64,000 nt of DNA from Pseudoduganella aquatica (lineage in GTDB: Bacteria > Pseudomonadota > Gammaproteobacteria > Burkholderiales > Burkholderiaceae_D), in the NCBI RefSeq assembly GCF_009857595.1, contig NZ_WWCU01000004.1, positions 62,001-126,000 of the forward strand, read 5' to 3'. The notes under the pieces were generated by a model. It ran no database searches, was not told the origin of the DNA, and saw nothing but the letters and a program-made list of their open reading frames with translations. This document shows positions 36,521-44,210 of this stretch, piece after piece. Every line of letters starts with the position of its first letter. Positions within the stretch are counted from its first letter, which is position 1. The position numbers and the translations under genes are program-made.

Positions 36521-37549
36521 AAACGGCGCCGCAGTCGACGCCCGGACAATCAGCTCCGGCGCAAACAGCTCGCCGCCCGGCGCCGCCGACGGCGCCAGGA
36601 TGCGCTGCACCGCCGCATCCGCCATGGCCTGGATGGGCTGGCGCAGCGTGGTCAGCGGAGGGTCGTGCGCGGCCGAGAAGAAAATGTCATCAATGCCGAT
36701 CAGCGAGAAATCCTGCGGGATGTGCTTGCCCAGCTGCTTCAGGCCGATGCCGATGCCGATCGCCATCATGTCGTTGATGGCGATGGCCGCCGTCGGCTTG
36801 CCGGGCGCCGCCAGCAGGCGCGCCGCCGCACTGCGCCCCATTTCGAACAGCTGGGTGTCGCCGTGCGGATCGCTGGGCGCGTCCGTGGAATCGGCAATCA
36901 CCAGTTCGCCCGCAATGCCGGCCTGCGCCACCGCCTGCTGGAAGCCGCGCACGCGCTCCTGCCGGTTCAGCGTGTACGGCGGCGGCGTGACCAGGGCGAT
37001 GGAGCGGTGCCCGAGCGCCGCCAGGTGCGCCACCGCCATCGCGGTGGCTGCCGCGTTGTCCACCGAGATGGTGCTGATCTTCTTGTGGTGCTCGTCGGTC
37101 TGCTTGATGTCGAAGGCCACCACCGGGCAGCGCGCGGTGATCGCGGCCAGGTGGTCCGTGTCGCTCAGGGCCGAGCCGGTGATGATGCCCTGCACGCCGT
37201 AGGCAAGCAGGTCGGCCATCACCGCGCGCTCCCGGTCCGGATCGCGGAAGGTGCTGAAGGTCATGACGTGGCATTGGTGCCGCGCGGCGGCGGCTTCCAC
37301 CGCGCAGGCGAGCGAACCGAAAAATTGGTTGGCCAGGGACGGCACCAGCAGGCCCACCATGGCGGCCACGCCGGTCTTGAGCTGGCGCGCCGCGTTGTTG
37401 GGCCGGTAGCCTAGCTGCTTGATGGCCTGCTCGATCTTGAGCTGGGTGTCCGGCCGCATCTGTCCCATCCTGTTGTTCAGGTAGTTCGAGATGCTGGAGG
37501 TGGACACGCCGGCAAGGCGCGCTACATCCTGAATTTTTGGTTCGCTCAT
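36497..37549 (-). CDS. LacI-family transcriptional regulator (polyuronate locus)
   Basis: A 350-residue LacI regulator with an N-terminal helix-turn-helix (IQDVARLAGVSTSSISNYLNN, hinge GYRPNNAARQLKTG) and a periplasmic-binding-protein-like effector domain (about 62-335). It is placed between the TonB receptor gene (19 bp upstream) and the catabolic genes, so it probably represses its own operon. Two CG-centred palindromes at 40053-40072 and 40151-40170 are the likely operators (inference). The C-terminal residues (about GLRALR) are encoded inside the REP-like repeat, so the native end may have been rewritten by it. Confidence 0.9.
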   Translation of the reverse strand: MSEPKIQDVARLAGVSTSSISNYLNNRMGQMRPDTQLKIEQAIKQLGYRPNNAARQLKTGVAAMVGLLVPSLANQFFGSLACAVEAAAARHQCHVMTFSTFRDPDRERAVMADLLAYGVQGIITGSALSDTDHLAAITARCPVVAFDIKQTDEHHKKISTISVDNAAATAMAVAHLAALGHRSIALVTPPPYTLNRQERVRGFQQAVAQAGIAGELVIADSTDAPSDPHGDTQLFEMGRSAAARLLAAPGKPTAAIAINDMMAIGIGIGLKQLGKHIPQDFSLIGIDDIFFSAAHDPPLTTLRQPIQAMADAAVQRILAPSAAPGGELFAPELIVRASTAAPFGGLRALR

Positions 37550-37568
37550 GATTCCCTTGATTGCTAGC

Positions 37569-39989
37569 TTAAAATGCCGCGTCCAGGCGGACGGTGAAAT
37601 AGCGGAAGGCGTCGCGCGCCGGCTGCCAGCCCAGGGACTTGATATCCGGACCGGAGGTCTTCTTGAAATTCAGGAAGGAGCCCACGTTGCCTGACGCGTA
37701 GTGGTGGTCGGCCACATTCTTCACACCCACGGACAGCTTGTATTTGCCCTTGTCATCCGACATGGACGCGCCCAAATCGACGATGCCATAGCCGGGGCGG
37801 TTCAGGCTTGGATCCTGGCTGATGGCTCCCTGCACGCGCGACTGGGTGCGCCATTGCACGTTGAACGCGGTGCGGAACGGCAGCATGCCCTGCGGCAGGC
37901 GGTACTCGGCGCCCGTGCTCAGTTTCCACTTCGGCGCGTTCGGCATGCCGCCGCCGCTGGCGTCGCGCAGGAAGGCGCCGGGCACCAGCGCATTCGGTAC
38001 CGTGCAGTCGGTGGCGCCGCTGTAGCACGGCCCCTGCGTCCAGTTCAGGATGGTGGCGCGGGTGAAAGCCAGGCTGGCGTTCAGCTGCAGTTCGCGCGTC
38101 AGCAGCACCGTGGTGTCGGCTTCGAAGCCCTTGGTCTGCAGGGCAGGGATGCTGTACAGCACACTGGCCTGGCTGCCGTCGGAGAAGCGCTCGGTGGCCG
38201 AGGTCTGGTAGTCGTGGAAGCGGGTGCGGAAGGCCGCCGCATTGAAGGTGGCGCGGTTGTTCCACAGGTTGGCCTTGAAACCGAGCTCGAAGCTGTCTGC
38301 CGTTTCGGCGGCCAGCGGCAGGCGCTTGAACACGTTGACGTTGTTGGCGCCGCTGGTCATGTCATACGCCACCCCCTTGCGGCCGGTGGCGGCCGAACCG
38401 TACGCCATCACGTCCGGGGTGAAGTGGTAGGTATAGGCCAGCTTGCCGGTGATGCCGTTCTCGTCGTGCTGCGGCGCCACGTACATGTTCTCGCCGGTGT
38501 GGATGTTGTTCGGCGCGCTCGACGACAGGCTGTCGATGGTGTGGAACATATAGTTGTTCGATTCGCGGTTCAGGCGCACGCCGGCCGTCAGCGTGTTGCG
38601 CGATGCGAATTCCCAGCTGCCGTTGGCGTACAAGGCGCGGTTCAGGTTGGACGACGAGGTTTCGTAGTTGGTGAAGTTGGTCTCCTTCACGAACGGATTG
38701 CCGCGATAGTAGGTGCGGAACAGGCTGTTGCGCGCAAACCAGAGGCCCACCAGGTAGCGCAGCTGGCCCTCGTCCGGGGACGTGAGGCGGAACTCCTGCG
38801 TGGAGGTCTTGCTGTCGCTGGTGCCGTTGATTTCGGCCTTGGCGTTGATGCCGGAAGGCTTGCCCGCGTGGTTCAGCTGGTAGAAGGTGGAAACCAGGTC
38901 GATATTGTCGTTGTCGCGGAAGTCGTTGGAGAGGTTTTTGACGACGGAGGAAATCGACGTCAGCGCATGTCCGGCCAGCGGTGTGCGTTCCGGGAACTGG
39001 TAGTTCACGCGCACGCCAACGCCGCGGTTGGTCGACTCCAGGCCGGACGGCGAATCGTTGCGGATGTCGCGGTTGGTCGGGCTGGGTGTGATGCCGCGCA
39101 GGACTTCGGTATTCGACAGCGCCGTATAGGCCTTGTTGTACAGGTAGCCCACGCCCGGATCGATCGAGGTGATGGCGGCGGTGTTGCCGGTCGAGAGCGA
39201 GTGGTCGTACTGCGGCGTGACCATCACGTCCACGTCGCTGTTGACCTTCCACAGGAACTTGGTGACGAAGCTCTTGCCGCCGGAGCCGTTCTGCTTGCGG
39301 CCGGTGGTGAGGTTGTTCAGCAGGCCGGGGAAGTTGGTCTTGCTGGCGAACAGGCGCATGGCCACGTCGTCGCTCAGGCGGCCGCTGAGGGCGGCGGTGG
39401 CGCGGTATTCGTCGTCGCTGCTGCGGAACAGGCTGACATTGGTCTTCATCGGACCGGCGCCGATAGGCTTGGTGGTCATCACCACCGCGCCCGCGATGGC
39501 GCTCTTGCCGAACATGGTGCTCTGCGGGCCTTTCAGCACCTCAACGCGGGCCACGTCGGCCTGGTCCTTGAAGGCCTGCTGCGGCTGGGCGTAGGGCAGG
39601 TCGTCGATGATGACGGCGATGTCGCCCTCGATGCCCAGGTTGTTGGACGTGGTGCCGATGCCGCGCATATTGATGCTGTTGGTGCCGACCTGGGTGCCGA
39701 CGGAGATCGACAGCGCGGGCGTGAGGTTGACGATGTCGTTGAACTCGCGCACGTTGTTGCGCTGCATGTACTCCTCGCCCAGCACCGTGATGGACTGCGG
39801 GACGTCCTCCAGCTTCTCGATGCGGCGGTTGGCGGAAACCACCACGGTTTCCAGTTTCAGCGGTTCGCCCGCCGCAGGCGCTTGCTGCGCCTGGCCGGAT
39901 GCGGCCGTGCCCATCAGCAGCAGTGCGGCTGCCATGGCGATCGGGGTGAGGCGATGCTGCGTGGCATCTGGCCTTCCTTTACTTATCAT
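37569..39989 (-). CDS. TonB-dependent receptor (polyuronate locus)
   Basis: An 806-residue outer-membrane receptor. The signal peptide (about 12-35) is followed by LETVVVSANRRIEKLEDVPQSITVL as TonB box and plug start, a plug with SINMRGIGTTSNNLGIEGDIAVIIDDLPYAQPQ, and a barrel ending FRYFTVRLDAAF. The plug style (VPQSITVLGEEYMQ) is the FecA/FpvA-like and sterile-substrate type common in sphingomonads, not the TIGR01782 type used by the other loci. It heads the minus-strand operon. GGGAG sits seven bases before its ATG, and a promoter with TATACT lies 31-36 bp upstream. Confidence 0.9.
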   Translation of the reverse strand: MISKGRPDATQHRLTPIAMAAALLLMGTAASGQAQQAPAAGEPLKLETVVVSANRRIEKLEDVPQSITVLGEEYMQRNNVREFNDIVNLTPALSISVGTQVGTNSINMRGIGTTSNNLGIEGDIAVIIDDLPYAQPQQAFKDQADVARVEVLKGPQSTMFGKSAIAGAVVMTTKPIGAGPMKTNVSLFRSSDDEYRATAALSGRLSDDVAMRLFASKTNFPGLLNNLTTGRKQNGSGGKSFVTKFLWKVNSDVDVMVTPQYDHSLSTGNTAAITSIDPGVGYLYNKAYTALSNTEVLRGITPSPTNRDIRNDSPSGLESTNRGVGVRVNYQFPERTPLAGHALTSISSVVKNLSNDFRDNDNIDLVSTFYQLNHAGKPSGINAKAEINGTSDSKTSTQEFRLTSPDEGQLRYLVGLWFARNSLFRTYYRGNPFVKETNFTNYETSSSNLNRALYANGSWEFASRNTLTAGVRLNRESNNYMFHTIDSLSSSAPNNIHTGENMYVAPQHDENGITGKLAYTYHFTPDVMAYGSAATGRKGVAYDMTSGANNVNVFKRLPLAAETADSFELGFKANLWNNRATFNAAAFRTRFHDYQTSATERFSDGSQASVLYSIPALQTKGFEADTTVLLTRELQLNASLAFTRATILNWTQGPCYSGATDCTVPNALVPGAFLRDASGGGMPNAPKWKLSTGAEYRLPQGMLPFRTAFNVQWRTQSRVQGAISQDPSLNRPGYGIVDLGASMSDDKGKYKLSVGVKNVADHHYASGNVGSFLNFKKTSGPDIKSLGWQPARDAFRYFTVRLDAAF

Positions 39990-40019
39990 CTCTGTCTCCC
40001 TTATAGGTCTTTTTGAATG

Positions 40020-40048
40020 AGTATAAGCTGCTTTGACCGTTTGTGTAA
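40020..40048 (-). promoter_or_regulatory. Sigma-70-like promoter of the polyuronate operon
   Basis: On the minus strand TTACAC (40043-40048) is followed after 17 nt by TATACT (40020-40025), placing transcription start near 40013 with a leader of about 25 nt. A 17-bp inverted repeat ACCGTT-TGTGT-AACGGT (40036-40052) covers the -35 box, and an operator-like palindrome abuts it at 40053. Confidence 0.6.
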
Positions 40049-40052
40049 CGGT

Positions 40053-40072
40053 TTACTGTATCGTTACAGTAA
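40053..40072. promoter_or_regulatory. Probable LacI-type operator 1
   Basis: TTACTGTATCGTTACAGTAA is a palindrome with perfect 8-bp arms and a central CG, the symmetry typical of LacI-family operators. It lies immediately upstream of the -35 box of the polyuronate operon, whose second gene is a LacI regulator. Assignment to that regulator is inference. Confidence 0.65.
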
Positions 40073-40150
40073 GGTGTTGAAAAAAAACCGGTCGGGAAAA
40101 TCTGGCCTTCGAATTCGAAGATTTTCGCGGCAGGTTGCTGGTAAATCGTT

Positions 40151-40170
40151 TTACTGTAACGTTGCAGTGA
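40151..40170. promoter_or_regulatory. Probable LacI-type operator 2
   Basis: TTACTGTAACGTTGCAGTGA repeats the left arm of operator 1 exactly, also centres on CG, and has two mismatches in the right arm. Its centre is 98 bp from that of operator 1, so a tetramer could bridge both by looping. It lies 116 bp upstream of the divergent DUF885 gene. Confidence 0.55.
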
Positions 40171-40285
40171 ATCTTAAAGCAAAGAAAAACGAAGTCAACA
40201 AGAATTTCGCAGGATGTTTTCTCGTTTCCACAATGATGGTTCTATGCAAATATATGCAGTTCAGCCACTCTCACCGCTACCGCTC

Positions 40286-42079
40286 ATGAAAATTTCGCTC
40301 TCCAGTCTCCTGTTCAGCGCCGGACTGCTCGCCTTTGCGCCCACGCTGGTGCATGCCGCCACGCCCGCCACGCCGGAGAAAATGAACCAGATCTACGCCG
40401 AGTACTGGGAGGAGTATTCGAAAGCGAACCCGATCAGCGCCACCTTCAACGGCGACAACCGCTTCAACGACCGTTTCGGCCCGGTCACCTCGCAGGAAGC
40501 GCTGGCCGAGCGCAAGCGCCTGGCGGACAAATACCTGGCCCGCACCGCCGAATACGACCCCGCCAAGCTGGGCGCCGAGGACCGCATCAGCTACGATCTG
40601 CTGCGCTACAAGCTGCAGCAGTCGCTGGACGACATGCGCTTCCCATCGCAGCTCATCCCCATCAACCAGACCTTCAGCCTGCATCTGCTGTTCGCGCAGC
40701 TGGGCTCCGGCAAGCTGGCGCAGCCTTTCGCCACGGTGAAGGACTATGACAACTGGCTGGCGCGCGCCGCCGCCTTCGCCCCGGCGGCGGACGCCATGAT
40801 CGCCGACATGCGCGCCGGTATCGCGCGCGGCGTGGTCCAGCCCAAGATCGTCACCAAGCAGATCCTGCCGCAGCTGGAGAACCTGGGCACGGCCGACCTG
40901 GCCAAGAGCGTCTACATGGCGCCGGTGCGCCAGTTCCCGCAGGACTTCAGCGAGGCCGACAAGGCCCGCCTGACCGCCGCCTACGCCAAACTGGTGGGCG
41001 AGCAGATCGCCCCGGCCTACCAGCGCCTGCTGGCCTTCATGCGCGACAGCTATCTGCCAGCCAGCCGCGAAACCGTGGGCCTGGGCGCGTTGCCGGAAGG
41101 GAAGGCGTGGTACGACTCCAAGGTGCGCAACTCCACCACCACCTCGCTGACGGCGGACGAGATCCACACCATCGGCCTGAACGAAGTGACCCGCATCCGC
41201 GCGCTGTTCGAGCAGGCCAAGGAACGCGTGGGCTTCAAAGGCACGCTGAAAGAGTTCTTCGTGCACCTGAACACCGCGCCGGAACAGCGTTTCAGCACCC
41301 GCGAGCAGATCCAGGCCGCCTACGAAGGCCTGCGCCCGCGCGTGGAGGCGAAGACGCCGCAGTTCTTCGGCAAAATCCCAAAGACCCCGTTCGAAGTGCG
41401 CCCGGTGGAATCGTTCCGCGAAGTGAGCGCCGCGCCGGCGCAGTACTTCGCCGGCCTGCCGGACGGTTCGCGTCCCGGCATCTTCTACTACAACGCCTAC
41501 AAGCCGGAGACCCGCACCCGCTTCACCACGGTGGCCTTCTTCCTGCATGAAGCCATTCCCGGCCACCACTTCGAGATCAGCCTGGCGAAGGAGCAGACCG
41601 GCTTCCCGGCCTTCCGCCGCAACGAAGGCACCGGCGCCTTCAGCGAAGGCTGGGGCCTGTACAGCGAAATGCTGGGCCAGGAGATGGGCTTGTACGACGA
41701 TCCGTGGCAGTGGTGCGGCCGCCTGTCGGCCGAGATCTGGCGCGCGGTGCGGCTGGTGGTTGATACCGGCATCCATTCCAAGGGCTGGACGCGCGAGCAG
41801 GCCATTGCCTACTTCGTCGACAACGTGCCGCAGAACGAAGTGGTGGCGGTGCAGGAAGTGGAGCGCTACATCGCCGCGCCGGGCCAGGCGCTGAGCTACA
41901 AGATCGGCGAACTGAAACTGCGCGAACTGCGCGCCCGCGCCGAGAAGCAGCTGGGCGCCAGGTTCGACCTGCGCGCCTTCCACGACGAAGTGCTGTCGCA
42001 CGGCTCGGTGCCGCTCAGCGTGCTGGAAGCGGCCGTGGACCGCTGGCTGGCGCGCCAGAAGGCTAGTGCAGGCTCTTAA
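40286..42079 (+). CDS. DUF885 family protein (putative zinc peptidase)
   Basis: A 597-residue exported protein (signal peptide about 1-21, ending VHAATPA). It is largely alpha-helical and carries HEAIPGHHFEISLAKEQ, a zinc-binding HExxxGHH-type motif, followed by EGTGAFSEGWGLYSEMLGQEMG with the downstream glutamate ligand. This is the DUF885 signature, related to thermolysin-like and M3-type gluzincins; substrates are unknown. ATG 40286 is chosen because the signal peptide begins there; an in-frame ATG at 40214 would bury it. It is divergent from the polyuronate operon and overlaps the convergent DUF3606 gene by 17 bp. Confidence 0.87.
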   Translation: MKISLSSLLFSAGLLAFAPTLVHAATPATPEKMNQIYAEYWEEYSKANPISATFNGDNRFNDRFGPVTSQEALAERKRLADKYLARTAEYDPAKLGAEDRISYDLLRYKLQQSLDDMRFPSQLIPINQTFSLHLLFAQLGSGKLAQPFATVKDYDNWLARAAAFAPAADAMIADMRAGIARGVVQPKIVTKQILPQLENLGTADLAKSVYMAPVRQFPQDFSEADKARLTAAYAKLVGEQIAPAYQRLLAFMRDSYLPASRETVGLGALPEGKAWYDSKVRNSTTTSLTADEIHTIGLNEVTRIRALFEQAKERVGFKGTLKEFFVHLNTAPEQRFSTREQIQAAYEGLRPRVEAKTPQFFGKIPKTPFEVRPVESFREVSAAPAQYFAGLPDGSRPGIFYYNAYKPETRTRFTTVAFFLHEAIPGHHFEISLAKEQTGFPAFRRNEGTGAFSEGWGLYSEMLGQEMGLYDDPWQWCGRLSAEIWRAVRLVVDTGIHSKGWTREQAIAYFVDNVPQNEVVAVQEVERYIAAPGQALSYKIGELKLRELRARAEKQLGARFDLRAFHDEVLSHGSVPLSVLEAAVDRWLARQKASAGS

Positions 42080-42245
42080 TCTTCCGCACCACGTTTTCCA
42101 CTACCGGACCAACCTCGTTGACGATCTCAACGAGGGTTTCCCTCGGTATGCCGAGCTTCTTGCTCCAGTAGGCCACTTCCCATTCCTTGTCCACGTGAAT
42201 GTGCGAGCGGTCCCGCTGAAACAGATCTACCAAATTTTCCGCCAT
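42063..42245 (-). CDS. DUF3606 domain protein
   Basis: A 60-residue cytoplasmic protein matching DUF3606: DRSHIHVDKEWEVAYWSKKLGIPRETLVEIVNEVGPVVENV. Function unknown; paralogues are frequent in betaproteobacteria. ATG 42245 is used because GGAG lies eight bases before it and the domain starts a few residues later; the frame start at 42275 has no ribosome site. Its 3' end overlaps the convergent DUF885 gene. A 16-bp palindrome lies 56 bp upstream. Confidence 0.85.
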   Translation of the reverse strand: MAENLVDLFQRDRSHIHVDKEWEVAYWSKKLGIPRETLVEIVNEVGPVVENVVRKIKSLH

Positions 42246-42336
42246 GTGTGATGCTCCATATTTCAGGGGCATCACTGTATCGCTACGCCAAACTCACTTC
42301 TGTGCGGTAACGCACATTCAACGCCATCGGTGAAGG

Positions 42337-43602
42337 CTATTGCATGTAAGGACCCCAGGCGGGTTCCTTGATGTCGCCGGCCTTGGTGGTCAAGCGTTGT
42401 TTTACAAGCCCGTCAACCGAGACCACGGCCAGCGATTTGCGGTCGCCGGCGCGGGTGGCGTACAGGATATATTTGCCGTTAGCGGCAAAACTGGGTGATT
42501 CATCGTCGGTGGCGTCGGACAGGCGCTGCTCCTGGCTGCTGGCAAGGTCCAGCGTGAACAGTTGGTAGTTGCCGTCACGATGAGAAATATAAGCCAGTGT
42601 TTTGCCGTCCGCCGAAATGCGTGGGCTGGTCTTTTCGCCGCTGCTGAAAGTCACGCGCTTGGCCTCGCCGCCGTCCGGGTTCATGCGGTAGATTTGCGCA
42701 CTGTTGCTGCGGTTGCTGGTGAAGTAGATGCTTTGACCGTCAGCGGACCATTGGGGTTCCGTGTCGATATCGGCACTGTTTGAAATGCGGCGCAGTCCGC
42801 TGCCATCGGCGTTCACGGTGTAAATCTGCGTGTGGCCGTCTTTCGACAGTGCTACCGCCAGCTTGTTGCCGCTTGGTGCCCAAGCGGGCGCCGAGTTGTT
42901 ACCTTTTTCGTTAGCCACCACGGTGCGGGCACGGGTGATTAGATTCTGCACATAGACCACTGGCTTATTTTGTTCAAATGACACATAGGCCAGCTTCGTG
43001 CCGTCCGGCGACCAAGATGGCGAGATGATGGATTCGTTCGAACGCAGCGCCAACTGTTCATTCTCTCCATCGGCGTCCGCCACCATCAGCAGATACTGGC
43101 CGCCTTCCTCCTTCACGTAGGAGATACGGGTGGAGAATATGCCGCGTATGCCGGTCAGCTTCAGGAACACGTCATCGGCGATCAGGTGGGCCGACAGGCG
43201 AGTAAATTGGGCGGTGACCGACTTATCCAGATTGGACATCTTCTCTTGCTTGATGGTGTCGAATAGCCTGTAGCGCACGTCGTAGCGGCCGTTGGCCAGC
43301 GCATCGATGGTGCCCACCACCAGCGCGTTAGCCCCCTTGGCTTTCCAGCCGCTGTAGTCGATATTATTAACGTCACTGACCGTGTTGGCATCGATAATTT
43401 TGAAGGCGCCGCTACGTTCCAGGTCGGCCTTGATAATTTCGGAAACCTTTTGAGGCGATACGCCTTCGTTGGCGAAGGTGGCAACGGCGACGGGGATCTG
43501 ATGGCTGCCAACGCCGGAAATCTCAATCCGCACTTGAGCTTGCGCGTTTCCCACAGTGGCGGCGATAAGCAAGCTGGTGTAAAGCGTAAGCAGTTTTCTC
43601 AT
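42337..43602 (-). CDS. tolB: TolB-like translocation protein
   Basis: A 421-residue periplasmic protein with signal peptide (about 1-22, ending NAQAQ), the TolB N-terminal domain (about 22-130, IPVAVATFANEG...IIKADLERSGAFKIID) and a six-bladed WD40-like propeller (repeats PSWSPDGTKLAYVS, PAWAPSGNKLAVAL, PQWSADGQSIYFTS, PRISADGKTLAYIS). TolB works with Pal, TolA, TolQ and TolR in envelope constriction, but none of those genes is adjacent. The codons are visibly less GC-rich than the neighbours. ATG 43602 starts the signal peptide; the frame also opens at a TTG at 43659. A second, unlinked tolB or a recent transfer are both possible. Confidence 0.88.
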   Translation of the reverse strand: MRKLLTLYTSLLIAATVGNAQAQVRIEISGVGSHQIPVAVATFANEGVSPQKVSEIIKADLERSGAFKIIDANTVSDVNNIDYSGWKAKGANALVVGTIDALANGRYDVRYRLFDTIKQEKMSNLDKSVTAQFTRLSAHLIADDVFLKLTGIRGIFSTRISYVKEEGGQYLLMVADADGENEQLALRSNESIISPSWSPDGTKLAYVSFEQNKPVVYVQNLITRARTVVANEKGNNSAPAWAPSGNKLAVALSKDGHTQIYTVNADGSGLRRISNSADIDTEPQWSADGQSIYFTSNRSNSAQIYRMNPDGGEAKRVTFSSGEKTSPRISADGKTLAYISHRDGNYQLFTLDLASSQEQRLSDATDDESPSFAANGKYILYATRAGDRKSLAVVSVDGLVKQRLTTKAGDIKEPAWGPYMQ

Positions 43603-43744
43603 TAGCGGCGCCAAGGCAGTTGCAAAGGAGAAAATATTAGCATTGAAATAGCGACGCAATAGAATGTCAGATGAATAATCAAAAAAATGAGCTTGCAGGC
43701 CAGGCGGGCTTGCCTGGCAAGAAATGAAGGGGGGAATAGGAAGA

Positions 43745-43778
43745 ATGGAAAATCGCGGTTAGAATACGCGTTTTCCAT
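43745..43778. promoter_or_regulatory. Inverted repeat around a -10 box upstream of the metal-receptor genes
   Basis: ATGGAAAA-T-CGCG (43745-43757) and CGCG-TTTTCCAT (43767-43778) form 12-bp arms with one bulge. The 9-nt spacer contains most of a TAGAAT -10-like box (43760-43765). A repressor bound here would cover the promoter of the small CxxC protein and the ZnuD-like receptor. A zinc regulator is an inference from the gene order; the sequence is not a textbook Zur box. Confidence 0.5.
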
Positions 43779-43787
43779 CCCAGCGAA

Positions 43788-44132
43788 TTGACCGACGTGT
43801 TACGCCGCATAGTGCCCCTGCTGATAGCTTATCTGTTGCTGATGTCGCAACAGGTGGCGATGTCGCACGGCTATACGCACTGGACGCCGGCGCAAAAAAC
43901 CATCGCAGGGGAGTTGCTCACCGCTTCGGGCGCCACGTCCGACAGCCCGGTGGTCGACCACATCTGCCTGCAGTGCGTGGCCGCTGCCGAGCTGGCCTTC
44001 GCCATCAACGGCTCGCTGCTGCGCTTCGAGCCGCAGACGAGCAAGCCGCTGTTGCCTGCGCTGCTGTTCGTGCAGGCGCGCGAGCGCTTCGCCACCGTCG
44101 TATTCCAATCCCGGGCTCCCCCGGTCCTCTGA
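43788..44132 (+). CDS. Small exported CxxC protein, DUF2946-like
   Basis: A protein of 111-114 residues with an N-terminal hydrophobic segment (IVPLLIAYLLLMSQQVAMSHG) and a DHICLQCVAAAELAFAIN motif that could bind a metal. This resembles DUF2946 proteins found just before TonB metal receptors. The start is uncertain: TTG 43788 or GTG 43797, neither with a clear ribosome site. The next gene, 78 bp on, encodes a ZnuD-like receptor, so a role in zinc or copper handling at the envelope is likely but unproven. Confidence 0.7.
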   Translation: MTDVLRRIVPLLIAYLLLMSQQVAMSHGYTHWTPAQKTIAGELLTASGATSDSPVVDHICLQCVAAAELAFAINGSLLRFEPQTSKPLLPALLFVQARERFATVVFQSRAPPVL

Positions 44133-44210
44133 CAGAAATCGCACTTAGCAAGGCTATGCGCGCCGGGAAGGCGCGCGGCCGCTTTACGTCAATTCTTGTT
44201 TGAGGTTCTC

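Noticed and set aside
35671..36549. N-terminal extension of the heparinase-type lyase frame
   Set aside because: It overlaps the SDR gene in another frame; the signal peptide and ribosome site place the true start at 35670.
40017..40289. A 90-codon plus-strand frame covering the operators
   Set aside because: No ribosome site, no conserved-looking sequence, and it overlaps the start of the DUF885 gene; the region is better read as regulatory DNA.
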